A DNA stretch of 64,000 nucleotides from Gemmatimonadota bacterium (GCA_026387935.1 JAPLKU010000012.1:1-64000), one strand, 5' to 3'; counted from the first letter of the stretch, positions 16,790-26,308 are shown. Translations and numbers: made by a program. The notes: generated from the sequence alone by a model not told the origin.

Positions 16790-19450
16790 ATGCACACCAC
16801 TGAGCAGCTCAACGCCGCACTTACCGGGCGTTACGTCGTCGATCGCCTCGTGGGCGAGGGCGGGATGGCCACCGTCTATCTCGCGCGCGACCTCAAGCAC
16901 GACCGCCAGGTCGCGCTCAAGGTCCTCAAGCCCGAACTCGGTGCCGTACTCGGCGTCGAGCGCTTCCTCTCCGAAATCAAGGTTACGGCCAATCTCCAGC
17001 ACCCGAACCTCCTGCCGCTGTTCGATTCAGGCGCGGCCGACGGGCTCCTCTTCTATGTGATGCCATTCGTCGAGGGTGAGACGTTGCGCGCGCGCCTCGA
17101 TCGCGAGAAACATCTCCCCATGGAGGAGGCCGTTCGTCTCGCCATCGCGATCGCCGGCGCACTCGACTATGCGCACCGGCACGGGGTCATTCATCGCGAC
17201 CTGAAGCCGGAAAACATCCTGCTCCACGACGGGCAGCCCGTGGTCGCCGACTTCGGGATCGCGCTCGCCGTTTCGAATGCCGGTGGAGCGCGAGTCACAC
17301 AAACGGGGCTGAGCCTCGGCACGCCGCACTACATGAGCCCGGAGCAGGCTGCAGGCGACCGCGCGATCGACGCGCGCAGCGATATCTACTCGCTCGCGGC
17401 GGTCACCTACGAGATGATCGCCGGCGAGGCGCCGCACACCGGCACGACGGCGCAGGCGGTCATGGCCAAGCTGATGACCGTAGAGCCCGCGCTGCTTTCA
17501 ACGCTGCGCAAATCCTCGCCCGTGCACGTGGAAGCGGCGGTTGAGCGTGCGTTATCAAAGCTGCCAGCCGATCGGTTCAGTACTGCGAAGGAGTTCGCCG
17601 AGGCACTGCAGGGGCGTGGATTTGTACTCGCGCATGGAACGCGGGGCACGCGTGCGGCGGGGCAGCCGGCCGTGCGCCGTCCACTTGTTGCGGTCCTCGC
17701 GGTCCTCGCGGCCGTTGCGGTGGTCGCAACGGGCGTCGCGGCCTACGCGTGGTCCGGTCTGCGTCGCGAACAGCCCGAGCCCGTGGTCCGGTTCACAATC
17801 GAGGTACCCGCGACGATGCTCACGGCGAACATCTCTATCGGCAACAACTTCGCGGTGTCACCCGACGGCAACACGATCGCGTACGTAGCCGCCAACGAGA
17901 GCGGCCTCACGCAACTGTTCGTTCGGACACTCGACGAGCTTGCGCCGCGGTCGCTTGTCGGCACGAACGGCGCGCAGCAGCCCGTCTTTTCACCCGACGG
18001 CAAGTGGATCAGCTATCAGGTGGGGTCGGCCGTCTGGAAGGTCGCACTCACTGGCGATGCGCCCATCTCGCTCAATGCCAGCATGCCGACGATCACCGGC
18101 GCTTCGTGGAGCCGATCCGGTGAAATCGTTTCCGCCACCGGCGGAGGAATTTGGATCGTCCCGGCGAATGGTGGCGCGGCGAAGCGGCTTAAGACGACAG
18201 AGTTTGCTAATGGCGAGACGAGCATCGGAAACCCATTCGCACTCGCCGATGGCGAGCACGTGCTCGCTACGGTTTTCGGCGCGGGTGGCAACCAGAGTGG
18301 GCGGCTTGTCTGCGTATCGCTCAAGACGGGCGAGGTGACGAAGTACAAGCTGAGTGTGGTCAGCGCGATCGGGGTCAGCAACGGCGTGCTTATCTACGTC
18401 ACGCCGGCCGGCGCATTGCAGGCGGTTGGCTTCGATGAAAAATCGCTTCGCCTGACGGGCGAACCGGTTGCGCTCGGGGTGACCGTAACGGTCAACGTGT
18501 CGGGTGGCGCCGCCGTGGCGATGTCGTCCACCGGCACCTTGATCTATGGGTCGTCCGCCCTAGATGCACAAGTTGGCTGGGTGAGCGAGACAGGTTTATT
18601 TGCGCCGATCATCGCCGATTTGAAGCCGTATCTATATCCTCGCCTGTCGCCCGATGGGAAGCGCATCGTACTCACGATCGGCACTGGGGCGCGCAGCGAT
18701 GTCTGGATCTATGACCTCGCGTCGAAGACACCGCAGCGACTGACCAACGAAGGGACCCTGAACGAACGTGCGGAGTGGGCGCCGGACGGCAAGCGCGTTA
18801 TCTATCGATCCGATCGTGGAAAACGTTCTGGCATCTGGTGGCAGCCGGCAGATCTCAGCGCACCCGCGACGTCGATTCTTTCGCACGACGCCCACGACTA
18901 CTACGAAGGGGTACTCTCGCCCGACGGCAAGTTGCTCGTCTACCAGGTGGACGATGGGGCCGAGAGCTCGGCGGACCTGTTCGTTCGCGCGCTCGAGGGA
19001 GACACCACCCAGAAGGTGGTGAGCGCGACCAACGGCGTGGAAGCGCAGGCACGTGTGTCGCCGGACGGGAAGTGGGTGGCATTTGTGACCGATGCGTCGG
19101 GCACAGCGCAGGTGTTGGTGCAGCCATTTCCGGGTGGGGGCGCTCAGGTGCAGGTGTCGGTGACGGCCGGCACGGAGCCGATCTGGTCGCGCGACGGGAA
19201 GAAGATCTTCTATCGCGACGGCGTGAAAATGATTGCCGTGTCAGTGGCGGCGGGGTCGACGTTCTCCGTGACCGCGCGCACGCCGCTCTTTACGGACACG
19301 TACGCATTCGCGCCGAGCCCACACGCGAACTTCGACGTGTCGCAGGACGGATCGAAGTTCCTGATGGTAAAGAACGCCTCGACGTCAAAGATCGTGGTCG
19401 TGTACGGGTGGTTCACCGAGATGCGTGCGCGGCTCGCGCGACAGAGATAG
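16790..19450 (+). CDS. Receptor-like serine/threonine kinase with C-terminal PD40/TolB-like propeller
   Basis: An 886-residue membrane kinase. The kinase domain (about 14-275) has the glycine loop GEGGMATVYLARD, catalytic Lys44 in VALKVL, HRD at 135-137 (VIHRDLKPEN), DFG at 154-156 and SPEQ at the activation-segment end. A single transmembrane helix follows (about 298-322). The extracytoplasmic part is a WD40-like/PD40 propeller, recognisable from repeated phrases such as VSPDGNTIAYV, FSPDGKWISYQV, LSPDGKRIVLT and WAPDGKRVIYRSD. The layout suggests an extracellular sensor coupled to Ser/Thr phosphorylation. The ATG at 16790 is preferred; an in-frame ATG 189 bases upstream would add Cys- and Arg-rich sequence absent from the paralogue downstream. 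A closely similar kinase lies at 20339-22990. Confidence 0.93.
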   Translation: MHTTEQLNAALTGRYVVDRLVGEGGMATVYLARDLKHDRQVALKVLKPELGAVLGVERFLSEIKVTANLQHPNLLPLFDSGAADGLLFYVMPFVEGETLRARLDREKHLPMEEAVRLAIAIAGALDYAHRHGVIHRDLKPENILLHDGQPVVADFGIALAVSNAGGARVTQTGLSLGTPHYMSPEQAAGDRAIDARSDIYSLAAVTYEMIAGEAPHTGTTAQAVMAKLMTVEPALLSTLRKSSPVHVEAAVERALSKLPADRFSTAKEFAEALQGRGFVLAHGTRGTRAAGQPAVRRPLVAVLAVLAAVAVVATGVAAYAWSGLRREQPEPVVRFTIEVPATMLTANISIGNNFAVSPDGNTIAYVAANESGLTQLFVRTLDELAPRSLVGTNGAQQPVFSPDGKWISYQVGSAVWKVALTGDAPISLNASMPTITGASWSRSGEIVSATGGGIWIVPANGGAAKRLKTTEFANGETSIGNPFALADGEHVLATVFGAGGNQSGRLVCVSLKTGEVTKYKLSVVSAIGVSNGVLIYVTPAGALQAVGFDEKSLRLTGEPVALGVTVTVNVSGGAAVAMSSTGTLIYGSSALDAQVGWVSETGLFAPIIADLKPYLYPRLSPDGKRIVLTIGTGARSDVWIYDLASKTPQRLTNEGTLNERAEWAPDGKRVIYRSDRGKRSGIWWQPADLSAPATSILSHDAHDYYEGVLSPDGKLLVYQVDDGAESSADLFVRALEGDTTQKVVSATNGVEAQARVSPDGKWVAFVTDASGTAQVLVQPFPGGGAQVQVSVTAGTEPIWSRDGKKIFYRDGVKMIAVSVAAGSTFSVTARTPLFTDTYAFAPSPHANFDVSQDGSKFLMVKNASTSKIVVVYGWFTEMRARLARQR

Positions 19451-19485
19451 CGCCGCGTTCGTCTCGCGGCGGTGGGGGAAGGCGA

Positions 19486-19500
19486 GTCGCTCCCCGCTGA
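19486..19500 (+). repeat. GTCGCTCCCCGCTGA dispersed repeat, copy 1
   Basis: An exact 15-mer lying 36 bases after the kinase stop. Identical copies lie at 38483-38497 (plus) and 48228-48242 (minus), each just downstream of a gene in the sense direction. Confidence 0.7.
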
Positions 19501-19571
19501 GCTGGGGTCGGTAGCGCGTTGCGAATGCATGGCCGGACTTGCTCTCCTCGAACCGGCATTAACTTCACGCA

Positions 19572-20279
19572 ATGAAGCCCTTCACACGCCTTGGCGATGC
19601 GCGCACGCCAGACGGTTCATTGCTCGAGCTCTTTAGCCACGACGGCTCGTACGTCATTCGTGCCAACGGCATCGAGCTCATGACGTCGCGCAAGCACCTC
19701 TCAGAGGATAAGCTCGCCGAGGTGGCCTGTGCGCCGTTCAAGGACAGGCCGCTCGCACGCGTGTTGGTTGGTGGACTGGGGCTCGGGTTCACGCTTCGCG
19801 CGGCGCTCGGGGAACTGCGCGCCGATGCTGAGGTCGTAGTCGCGGAGTTGATGGCCGAGGTGATTGCGTGGAATGTGAATCCCGAGTGGAATATTTCGGT
19901 TGATGCGATGCGCGATCCGCGGGTGCGCATGGAGCACGAGGACGTGTACAAGGTGCTCAAGGCGAATCCCGGTGGCTTCGACGCCCTCATGCTGGATACC
20001 GACAACGGACCTGACGGACTGCTGATGTCAGAGAACGCTGCGCTCTACCAGAAGCGCGGTATCGAGATCACGATGGCCGCCGTGCGCCCGGGCGGCCTGA
20101 TCGCGTACTGGTCGGTGGGCGAGGATCGGAGCTTCGCCGGCGCGTTGCAGCGGGCGGGACTCTCGGTGGAGGCGATCCGCGTGCGCGCGCATGAGACGGC
20201 GGGACCGATACACTGGCTGTACGTGGCGCGCCGGAAGCAAGAGGCGCGCGTGCATCGGTCGGGGTCGGCAACGAAGTAA
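19572..20279 (+). CDS. Spermidine synthase-like SAM-dependent methyltransferase-fold protein
   Basis: A 235-residue protein of the spermidine synthase-like group. It has the nucleotide-binding loop VLVGGLGLGFTLRAAL, the acidic strand VVVAELMAEVIAWN, and the FDALMLDTDNGPDG segment that corresponds to the D-x-x-D region of polyamine synthases, then MAAVRPGGLIAYWSV. Family members are aminopropyltransferases or orphan methyltransferases. The short N-terminal tetramerisation domain and the lack of a classic gate motif make a true polyamine role uncertain. It lies between the two kinase genes and reads away from the first one, ending 59 bases before the convergent second kinase gene. Confidence 0.72.
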   Translation: MKPFTRLGDARTPDGSLLELFSHDGSYVIRANGIELMTSRKHLSEDKLAEVACAPFKDRPLARVLVGGLGLGFTLRAALGELRADAEVVVAELMAEVIAWNVNPEWNISVDAMRDPRVRMEHEDVYKVLKANPGGFDALMLDTDNGPDGLLMSENAALYQKRGIEITMAAVRPGGLIAYWSVGEDRSFAGALQRAGLSVEAIRVRAHETAGPIHWLYVARRKQEARVHRSGSATK

Positions 20280-20290
20280 TGGCTCGGCGG

Positions 20291-20317
20291 TCCCGCTGCG
20301 CGGCGCTCCCGAAAATC
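20291..20317. repeat. 27-bp direct repeat, copy downstream of the second kinase gene
   Basis: This 27-bp stretch containing TGCGCGGCGCTCCCGAAAA matches 23069-23095 at 23 of 27 positions in the same orientation. The two copies bracket the kinase gene. Confidence 0.65.
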
Positions 20318-20338
20318 GCGCGCGCGCCGTGCCGGCCC

Positions 20339-22990
20339 CTACGGCTTCTTGCCCATCTTCGCGCGCAGTTCTGCCGGCCAGTTTGTGACCACCACCACCT
20401 GCTGCGCATAGTCGGCGCTCTCCAGTATCACGAAGCGCGAGCCGTCGCGCGTTACGTCGTACGGTGCGCCCATGCCGTCGCCTCTCGAGAAGTTCGCGCT
20501 GAATAGCGAATCGCGCGACGCGACTGTCAGCGACGCTGGTCCGGTCGTGAGATTCGCCTGCATCATAGTGCGGCCATTGAGATAGTAGATGCGCCGTCCG
20601 TCCGCCGACCAGACCGGGCACGATCCGCCACTCGCCGTGATTGAGACTTTGCCCGCGTCCCCGTCCACGCGGCGCACATAGACTTCGGGGCGACCGGTCT
20701 CGGACGAGTTGTAGGCGACCCACTTGCTGTCGGGCGAGAATCGTGGCTGAAACTCATCGCCGGGTCCGGCGGCGAACGTGCGCGCCTGCGTCGTGTCGCC
20801 CACGGCACTGATGAACAGATCATACGAATCGCTGAAGTACGGAAAGACGAGCAACTTGCCGTCTGGACTCATCACCGACGTCGTGTTCGTCCTGTGCTTC
20901 TCCAGCGGAGTCACGGCGCCACCGCCATCGGCATTGGTCGCGAAGGTGCGCGCTACGGTATCGGCGTTCGACCAGAACAGGATCCGTTTTCCGTCGGGCG
21001 TCCAGACCGGATCGAAATTATTCGCGCCGGTAGTCAATCGTGTGAAGGTCGCGCTTGCAATGCTGTGCACCCAGATGTCGGATGTCCCGCTCTGAATCGA
21101 CACGGCAATCCTGCTGCTATCTGGCGAGAGCCGCGGCTGGGAAAAGTTCGCCACGTCTCGGCGTACCGGTGTCGTCCGCCCCGTCCGGTCGACCCAAACC
21201 AGCCGATTCGCGTTGGTGCTGCGCATGTATGTCAGCGTCCCCGAGCGGGAGAGCCGCGCGGCGGCGTCGCCATTGCACCCCGGGCAGACAGCGACCGGAT
21301 CAAGCACCGGCGACGGGTTGCCTGTAACCTTCCTCGCTCGCAGGTCGAACGGCACGGCCATCACCGCGCCATCGGACGCGACGTAGATCAGGTGCCCGTC
21401 GCGTACACCAAGTGGAGCGATCCCTTTGACTCCAAGCCGAGTGACCGCGCCTCCCCTGATTGACGCAATCGCCAGCGTTGACCGGCTGGTACTGCTCCCG
21501 TTGTATATCGCGAACGCCACCGTTTCGCCGTCATCGAGTACCACCGGCCAGACAAACGTTGCTTCCCCTTTGGCGGTATCGGGCACAGCGAACTGTTCGA
21601 ACGCTCCTCCCGACGCCGGCATTTTCACCAGCCCCGGCAGTCCCTGCCGCGGTGAGCCGGACACGATCACATCGCCTGAACTCCAGTCGCCTCCATTGCC
21701 GGGCCCCGCATCGTTCAGCACAACCGGTGCGCCGTCCGATAGCAACACCTTCTTCCACTTGCCGTCGGCGATGAACGCGAGCCACCTGCCGTCCGGAGAA
21801 AAGATCGGTTGCATGCCCCTCTCGGTGCCCGGCACCGCTCGGCCCTGAAGTTCGCCAATGGGTCGCACGAAAAACTGCGGCGTGCCGCCAACCGCTGCCG
21901 AGTATACAATCAACTTGCCGTCCGGCGATGCGACGGTCGACCAGGTGAAGTTGTAGACGATGGGTGCAGCAGTGTCGGGTGTTAGGGTAAAGCGCACCGG
22001 TACTTCTTCGTCCACCGGCCCGCGCCTCGAGGCAATCGCGCCCCAGACGAGCGCCGCTACCGTCGCCAGTGCCAATCCCAGCACTACCGGATCGCGCCAG
22101 CGCGCACGCCCCGGAGCCGCGCCGGCTGTCGCATCGCCGTACGACGTCGTCGTGGCTCCGCGGCCGTCCAGCGCCTCAGAGAACTCCTTCGCCGATGCAA
22201 AGCGGTCCGCCGGCAACTTCTCCAGCGCGCGTAGGACTGCTCCTTCGACGGCCGGTGTCACACGATCCCGCCGTGGGATCACGCGCGAAGGCTTTTCCGT
22301 GAGCACTCGCCCGACGATTGCTTGCGCCGTGGGTCCCGTGAACGGCGCCTCTCCGGTGAGCATCTCGTACAGCACGCAGCCGAGCGCGTAGATATCGGTG
22401 CGCGCATCGAGCGTGCGCTCGCCCATGGCCTGTTCGGGACTCATGTACACGGGCGTGCCGAGGCTCATCCCCGTCTCGGTCATGCGCGAGCCGCCGGTGC
22501 GTGACGCGGCGAGCGCGATGCCGAAGTCTGCCACCATCGCGTGCGAGCCGTGCAGCAGGATGTTCTCGGGCTTGATGTCGCGGTGGATCACGCCGTGGTC
22601 GTGCGCGTACTGCAGCGCGTCGGCCACTTCGCGCGCAAGACGGATCGCATCGTCGATCGGGAGCTGGCGTTCGCGCGTGAGCCGGTCGCGCAGCGTCTCG
22701 CCATCCACCCAGGGCATCACGTAGAACACGGTGCCGTCAACCTGACCGGAATCGAACAGCGCCAGAATGTGCGGATGCTGCAGGTTGGCGGTGGTCTTGA
22801 TTTCGGCGAGGAATCGGTCGCCGCCGATGACAGCCGCGAGTTCGGGACGCAGCACCTTGAGCGCGACGTGGCGGTCGTGCTTGATGTCGTGCGCGAGGTA
22901 GACCGTGGCCATGCCGCCCTGCCCGAGTTCGCGCTCGATGCGGTAGCGGCCGGTGAGGGCTTCGCTCATGTGTGCGAGATCAGAGGACAT
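20339..22990 (-). CDS. Receptor-like serine/threonine kinase with C-terminal PD40/TolB-like propeller (second copy)
   Basis: An 883-residue kinase with the same plan as the gene at 16790. The kinase domain (about 15-275) has GQGGMATVYLAHD, Lys45 in VALKVL, HRD 136-138, DFG 155-157 and MSPEQAMGER. A transmembrane helix lies at about 301-321, followed by a long extracytoplasmic propeller with repeats such as FSPDGRWLAFIADG, LSPDSSRIAVSI, WTPDGKRILFWS and FSPDSKWVAYNSS, ending in TNWPAELRAKMGKKP. The first kinase ends in a similar FTEMRARLARQR tail, so the two are paralogues sharing an old duplication. A second ATG at 22969 is also possible. The gene is flanked by 27-bp direct repeats. Confidence 0.93.
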   Translation of the reverse strand: MSSDLAHMSEALTGRYRIERELGQGGMATVYLAHDIKHDRHVALKVLRPELAAVIGGDRFLAEIKTTANLQHPHILALFDSGQVDGTVFYVMPWVDGETLRDRLTRERQLPIDDAIRLAREVADALQYAHDHGVIHRDIKPENILLHGSHAMVADFGIALAASRTGGSRMTETGMSLGTPVYMSPEQAMGERTLDARTDIYALGCVLYEMLTGEAPFTGPTAQAIVGRVLTEKPSRVIPRRDRVTPAVEGAVLRALEKLPADRFASAKEFSEALDGRGATTTSYGDATAGAAPGRARWRDPVVLGLALATVAALVWGAIASRRGPVDEEVPVRFTLTPDTAAPIVYNFTWSTVASPDGKLIVYSAAVGGTPQFFVRPIGELQGRAVPGTERGMQPIFSPDGRWLAFIADGKWKKVLLSDGAPVVLNDAGPGNGGDWSSGDVIVSGSPRQGLPGLVKMPASGGAFEQFAVPDTAKGEATFVWPVVLDDGETVAFAIYNGSSTSRSTLAIASIRGGAVTRLGVKGIAPLGVRDGHLIYVASDGAVMAVPFDLRARKVTGNPSPVLDPVAVCPGCNGDAAARLSRSGTLTYMRSTNANRLVWVDRTGRTTPVRRDVANFSQPRLSPDSSRIAVSIQSGTSDIWVHSIASATFTRLTTGANNFDPVWTPDGKRILFWSNADTVARTFATNADGGGAVTPLEKHRTNTTSVMSPDGKLLVFPYFSDSYDLFISAVGDTTQARTFAAGPGDEFQPRFSPDSKWVAYNSSETGRPEVYVRRVDGDAGKVSITASGGSCPVWSADGRRIYYLNGRTMMQANLTTGPASLTVASRDSLFSANFSRGDGMGAPYDVTRDGSRFVILESADYAQQVVVVTNWPAELRAKMGKKP

Positions 22991-23068
22991 TGCGCCGGTT
23001 CAGGTGGCCAAGGCGGACGCCGCAATATGGTCGTTCTCGGGCCGTACTGCGAACGGTGTTCTGGACAG

Positions 23069-23126
23069 TTCCGTTGCGCGGCGCTTCCGAAAACCATCTG
23101 ACCCCGGCGCTCCTGAAAATCATCTG
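23069..23126. repeat. 27-bp direct repeat plus tandem copy upstream of the second kinase gene
   Basis: 23069-23095 matches 20291-20317. Within this block GGCGCTTCCGAAAACCATCT (23080 on) is repeated at 23106-23126 with 18 of 21 bases identical. It is intergenic between the kinase and OsmC genes. Confidence 0.65.
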
Positions 23127-23180
23127 TCGTCGGCGCACATGCTCGGAACGCGGCACCATAAGCGATCAGCCGCCGCCGAT

Positions 23181-23654
23181 CTACGGTCCCCACTCCTCCG
23201 GGTGCCGCTTGCGCGGCATCTTCGGCGCACCGTTCAGCACGAGCGCCGAGCTCAGCGTGATGTCGCGCGCGAGCGACGACGCCACGGAACAGTACTTGTC
23301 CACCGCCAGTTCGATCGCGCGCTCGGCATGCGTCTCTTCGATGCCCGCACCATCAAGGCGGAACTCGAGCCGCACGGCCATCAGACGCTTCGGCTCCTTG
23401 CCGCGCCGCACCGCCGTGACCACGACCTCGAGTTTCGTGACTGGCGTGCGACGTTTCGCGAGAATGTCGATCACGTCCACCGCGCAGCACGTGGCCAGCG
23501 CGCCGAGTAGCGTATCCACCGGGCCGGGGCCGTCGACCTTGCCTGCATCAATCGCAATGGGCGTTCCGGTCGCAGCGCGCACTTCGAAGCTGTGCGCGGC
23601 GATCCAGGTGGCCGTCACGGTGGTGTTGATCGGGGCGGGGCGTGCGTCAGACAT
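23181..23654 (-). CDS. OsmC/Ohr-family peroxide-detoxifying protein
   Basis: A 157-residue protein of the OsmC fold, which reduces organic hydroperoxides in the cytoplasm with a reactive cysteine pair. The features are GPGPVDTLLGALATCCAVDV (Cys56/57 region) and YCSVASSLARDI (Cys122), positioned as the peroxidatic and resolving cysteines. The C-terminal Arg/Lys-rich MPRKRHPEEWGP is not part of the core. It is closer to the OsmC-like branch than to Ohr. The ATG sits 6 nt behind TACACT, consistent with leaderless transcription. Confidence 0.85.
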   Translation of the reverse strand: MSDARPAPINTTVTATWIAAHSFEVRAATGTPIAIDAGKVDGPGPVDTLLGALATCCAVDVIDILAKRRTPVTKLEVVVTAVRRGKEPKRLMAVRLEFRLDGAGIEETHAERAIELAVDKYCSVASSLARDITLSSALVLNGAPKMPRKRHPEEWGP

Positions 23655-23660
23655 GCACTA

Positions 23661-23666
23661 AGTGTA
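23661..23666 (-). promoter_or_regulatory. -10 element abutting the osmC-like start
   Basis: TACACT on the minus strand is followed by 6 nt (TAGTGC) and the ATG at 23654. Confidence 0.5.
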
Positions 23667-23711
23667 GCGCGGCGGGAATCATGCTGTGCCGCCGAGAACC
23701 ACGTCAAACGG

Positions 23712-25490
23712 CTACGGTCGTACCTGAACAAGCGCCACAGTGAACGGCACGCATGGCACCCGTGCAGTCCGGATCGAGTGCCCACCTGTCTCGCTGTCGT
23801 CCGCCCAGAACGCCTGCTTGAGCCCCGCCACGCACGTCGACTGCGTCGCCATCGCGAAGCCTTCGTTGTTGATGTTCGGCATCGTGCTCGGCCGCTGGAA
23901 GAGCTGCGTGCGCGCGAACCGTCCCGTCGCGTTGAGCTCCCAGATGCCCAGCGTGCCGCCGCACCCATTATCGCACACGCCCCAGAGGTAGTTCAGCTCG
24001 CGGTCGAAGTTCACCGCCATGATGCCGGCGGTATAGCCCGTGATGATCGTTGCGACGCGCGTGAACGTGTTCGTGTTGTGGTTGAGCGCGTACACGTAGA
24101 TGTTGCCTGTCGCCTCGACGCCCATGAAGAACAACCCGGTGCCGTGGTTCGCGTAATCGGCCGGATTGTAGACCTTGTTTGCAGCCTCGTCGAAGAAGTT
24201 CTTCGACGTGAGGAACGCGTCGGGAACCCAGGTGACGCCCTCGATACCGAGGTTGGCGCCCGTCACCGGGAGGTCGGCCGTGAGATTCCATTCGTTCGTT
24301 GCCGTCAGCGAAGTCGTCGTGCCGCTCGGGTCCCAGCGGAGAATGCTGTTGCGGCTCACCCCGTTGTTGGAATTGTCTCGCTCGGCGATCGTGTAGAGTC
24401 CCGCCGCTGATCCGCCGGCGGCGAAGGTGATGTCTTCGGTGTCGGGTTCGCCCGTGCCATTCGGATACTTCAGCAGCTTGCCGGCGCCCCAGCCGTTGGC
24501 CGGATCGGGCGTCCAGATGCCGCCGCTGAAGATCAGCCGGAAGATCGAACCCGGCCCGTTGCGCGCGCCCCAGAGCACGGCGGGGCTCGTGCCCACGGCC
24601 GCTTCGTACATGAGGCCGCTCAGGTTGCCGCCGAACACCGCGGTTCCATCGACCGTTGTCACGTCATCGCTGCCTGGCCAAATGGCGCCGAGTGGCGCGG
24701 TCGGCGTGCCACCGCCTCCTGCGGCAGAACAATCGTTTGCCGCGCCCTTCGTCGAGGTGCCAGTGGTTGTCATGTCGCCGGTGCCATTGGCGCAGCGGCC
24801 GTAGGTCGTGGTCGCGTGCGCCGTCCAGGCGTACACCTCGTGCGTGGCGCCGAACTGATTGAAGAGCCGCGCTTCGTCGGCGGCGCCGAGTCCAAAGCCG
24901 AAGTCGGCTTCTTCGATGAGGTAGTAGCCCTTGGCGGCGATGCTCGTGCCGGCGGGAATCTTGTAGATGGTGTGCGTCGCGTCGTTGTCGCGAAAGCCCC
25001 AGCCGGAAATGTCGATCGCGGCGTTGGTTGGGTTGTAGAGCTCCACCCAGTCGCCGGGTGTGCCGCCGTTCGATTCCACTTCATTGATCACGGCGCCCGG
25101 CCCCACGGCGACGGTGACCGACATCGTGCCGGTCTTGCCACCGGTCGCTGCCGAAATCACCGTGGTGCCCGGCGCGACGGCGGTCACGATGCCCGTCGAG
25201 CTCACGGTCGCAACGGTCGCAACGGAAGACGTCCATGTGACGGCGCCGATCGGAAAGGCGAGGTTGTCCTGGTCAATTCCCGAGGCAACAATGAGCCCCG
25301 TCTGCCCCGGCACGATGACCGTCGGCGCAAATAGGAGCTTCACTGACGTGAGCACCGGCGTCGTCGTGGTGGCGGTGGTGGTCGCCGGCGAAGTGGCCGA
25401 GTCGGTTTTGCAGGCGTAGGCGAACGCGGCCGCAAGCGCGAATGCGGCGAAGCGGATGAACCGAACGGGCGGGCGATGCAAGACGGGCAC
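23712..25490 (-). CDS. Secreted lipoprotein with BIG2-like Ig domain and lamin-tail domain
   Basis: A roughly 592-residue surface or periplasmic lipoprotein. The signal RPPVRFIRFAAFALAAAFAY ends in a lipobox AYAC. A Thr/Ser linker leads to a bacterial Ig-like domain (LTSVKLLFAPTVIVPGQTG through TVAVGPG), then a lamin-tail domain (VINEVESNGGTPGDWVELYN, WGFRDND, AAKGYYLIEEADFG). The last 350 residues look like a beta-propeller of the phytase-like esterase type (IEGVTWVPDAF, INNEGFAMA). Similar multi-domain proteins bind surface polymers or phosphate esters; no function is proven. The start is uncertain: GTG at 25490 gives a compact signal peptide, while a TTG at 25520 would add ten residues. 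Confidence 0.72.
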   Translation of the reverse strand: MPVLHRPPVRFIRFAAFALAAAFAYACKTDSATSPATTTATTTTPVLTSVKLLFAPTVIVPGQTGLIVASGIDQDNLAFPIGAVTWTSSVATVATVSSTGIVTAVAPGTTVISAATGGKTGTMSVTVAVGPGAVINEVESNGGTPGDWVELYNPTNAAIDISGWGFRDNDATHTIYKIPAGTSIAAKGYYLIEEADFGFGLGAADEARLFNQFGATHEVYAWTAHATTTYGRCANGTGDMTTTGTSTKGAANDCSAAGGGGTPTAPLGAIWPGSDDVTTVDGTAVFGGNLSGLMYEAAVGTSPAVLWGARNGPGSIFRLIFSGGIWTPDPANGWGAGKLLKYPNGTGEPDTEDITFAAGGSAAGLYTIAERDNSNNGVSRNSILRWDPSGTTTSLTATNEWNLTADLPVTGANLGIEGVTWVPDAFLTSKNFFDEAANKVYNPADYANHGTGLFFMGVEATGNIYVYALNHNTNTFTRVATIITGYTAGIMAVNFDRELNYLWGVCDNGCGGTLGIWELNATGRFARTQLFQRPSTMPNINNEGFAMATQSTCVAGLKQAFWADDSETGGHSIRTARVPCVPFTVALVQVRP

Positions 25491-25737
25491 GTTGCTGTTC
25501 CGGAGAGTGTTGGGATACAAGGATCCGTTTGCAGCGTGACGCGGCGGTGACGGTGCTATATCCGGCGCGTTACTGACGTGTCACGGTGGAGTGACGGCGC
25601 GCGACAGCCGCGCGACGATCCCTCTCGCCCCGCCGGGGATGCTCGCACCTTTGCGTTCCGCAGGGCAAGTTAGGAGGGCACTGTCGACTGCCAGTGCAGG
25701 ACTTAATGCGCTTCCTCTCATACTCAGAGTTATTCCC

Positions 25738-26217
25738 ATGCGTCTGTCTTCGCTCCTCCTCGGCTTCGGTCTGTGCGCCGTTGCCTGCGCCCCACCGGCC
25801 GCTCCCGTTGCACTCTCTGCGGCCGAGCTGGATGCCGTGAAGGCTGTCGATGCCGCGTTTGCGGCGGGGATTAATGCGAAGGACACGACGGCCGTGTTCG
25901 CCGTGTACGCCGCCGATGCCAAGGTGATGCCGCCTGACTCGCCCGCGCTCGACGGCGCGGCCGGACATCCCGCGATGGCCAGCCTCATCGCGGGCGGGGC
26001 GAGCGAAATGACGCTCACACAGACCACGGCCTATGGTGTCGGCGACCTCGCCTACATTGTCGGCACGGCGAGCTGGAAGATGGGCGGCGCGACGGAGACG
26101 GTGAAGTACACCGAAGTGCTGCGGAAAGGCGCCGACGGCAAGTGGCGGTATGTCGTCGACATGTTCAGCAGCGTGGCACCGGCGGCGGCCGCCGCGGCGC
26201 CGGCGAAGAAGAAGTAG
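25738..26217 (+). CDS. NTF2/SnoaL-like (DUF4440-type) lipoprotein
   Basis: A 159-residue lipoprotein. The signal MRLSSLLLGFGLCAVAC places the lipidated Cys at residue 17. The mature part is a cone-shaped NTF2-like fold: an AAELDAVKAVDAAFAAGINA helix, then VFAVYAADAKVMPPDSPALDG, a typical DUF4440 strand-loop, and YTEVLRKGADGKWRYVVDMF at the end. Such proteins are small-ligand binders or isomerase-like enzymes, and the role here is unknown. A tail of Ala and Lys (AAAAAPAKKK) follows. A longer in-frame start at 25591 is rejected because the signal peptide begins at 25738. Confidence 0.78.
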   Translation: MRLSSLLLGFGLCAVACAPPAAPVALSAAELDAVKAVDAAFAAGINAKDTTAVFAVYAADAKVMPPDSPALDGAAGHPAMASLIAGGASEMTLTQTTAYGVGDLAYIVGTASWKMGGATETVKYTEVLRKGADGKWRYVVDMFSSVAPAAAAAAPAKKK

Positions 26218-26308
26218 GTCCGATCTTGCGTGCTACACGCGTAGAACGATGACGAGGGATTGAACGAAAGTTCGATTCGAACTAAGTCGGTCGTCAACCA
26301 CCAGCGGT

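Noticed and set aside
19451-19471. CGCCGCG/CGCGGCG hairpin after the first kinase gene as a terminator
   Set aside because: Only 7 bp and no T-run, so it is too weak to call.
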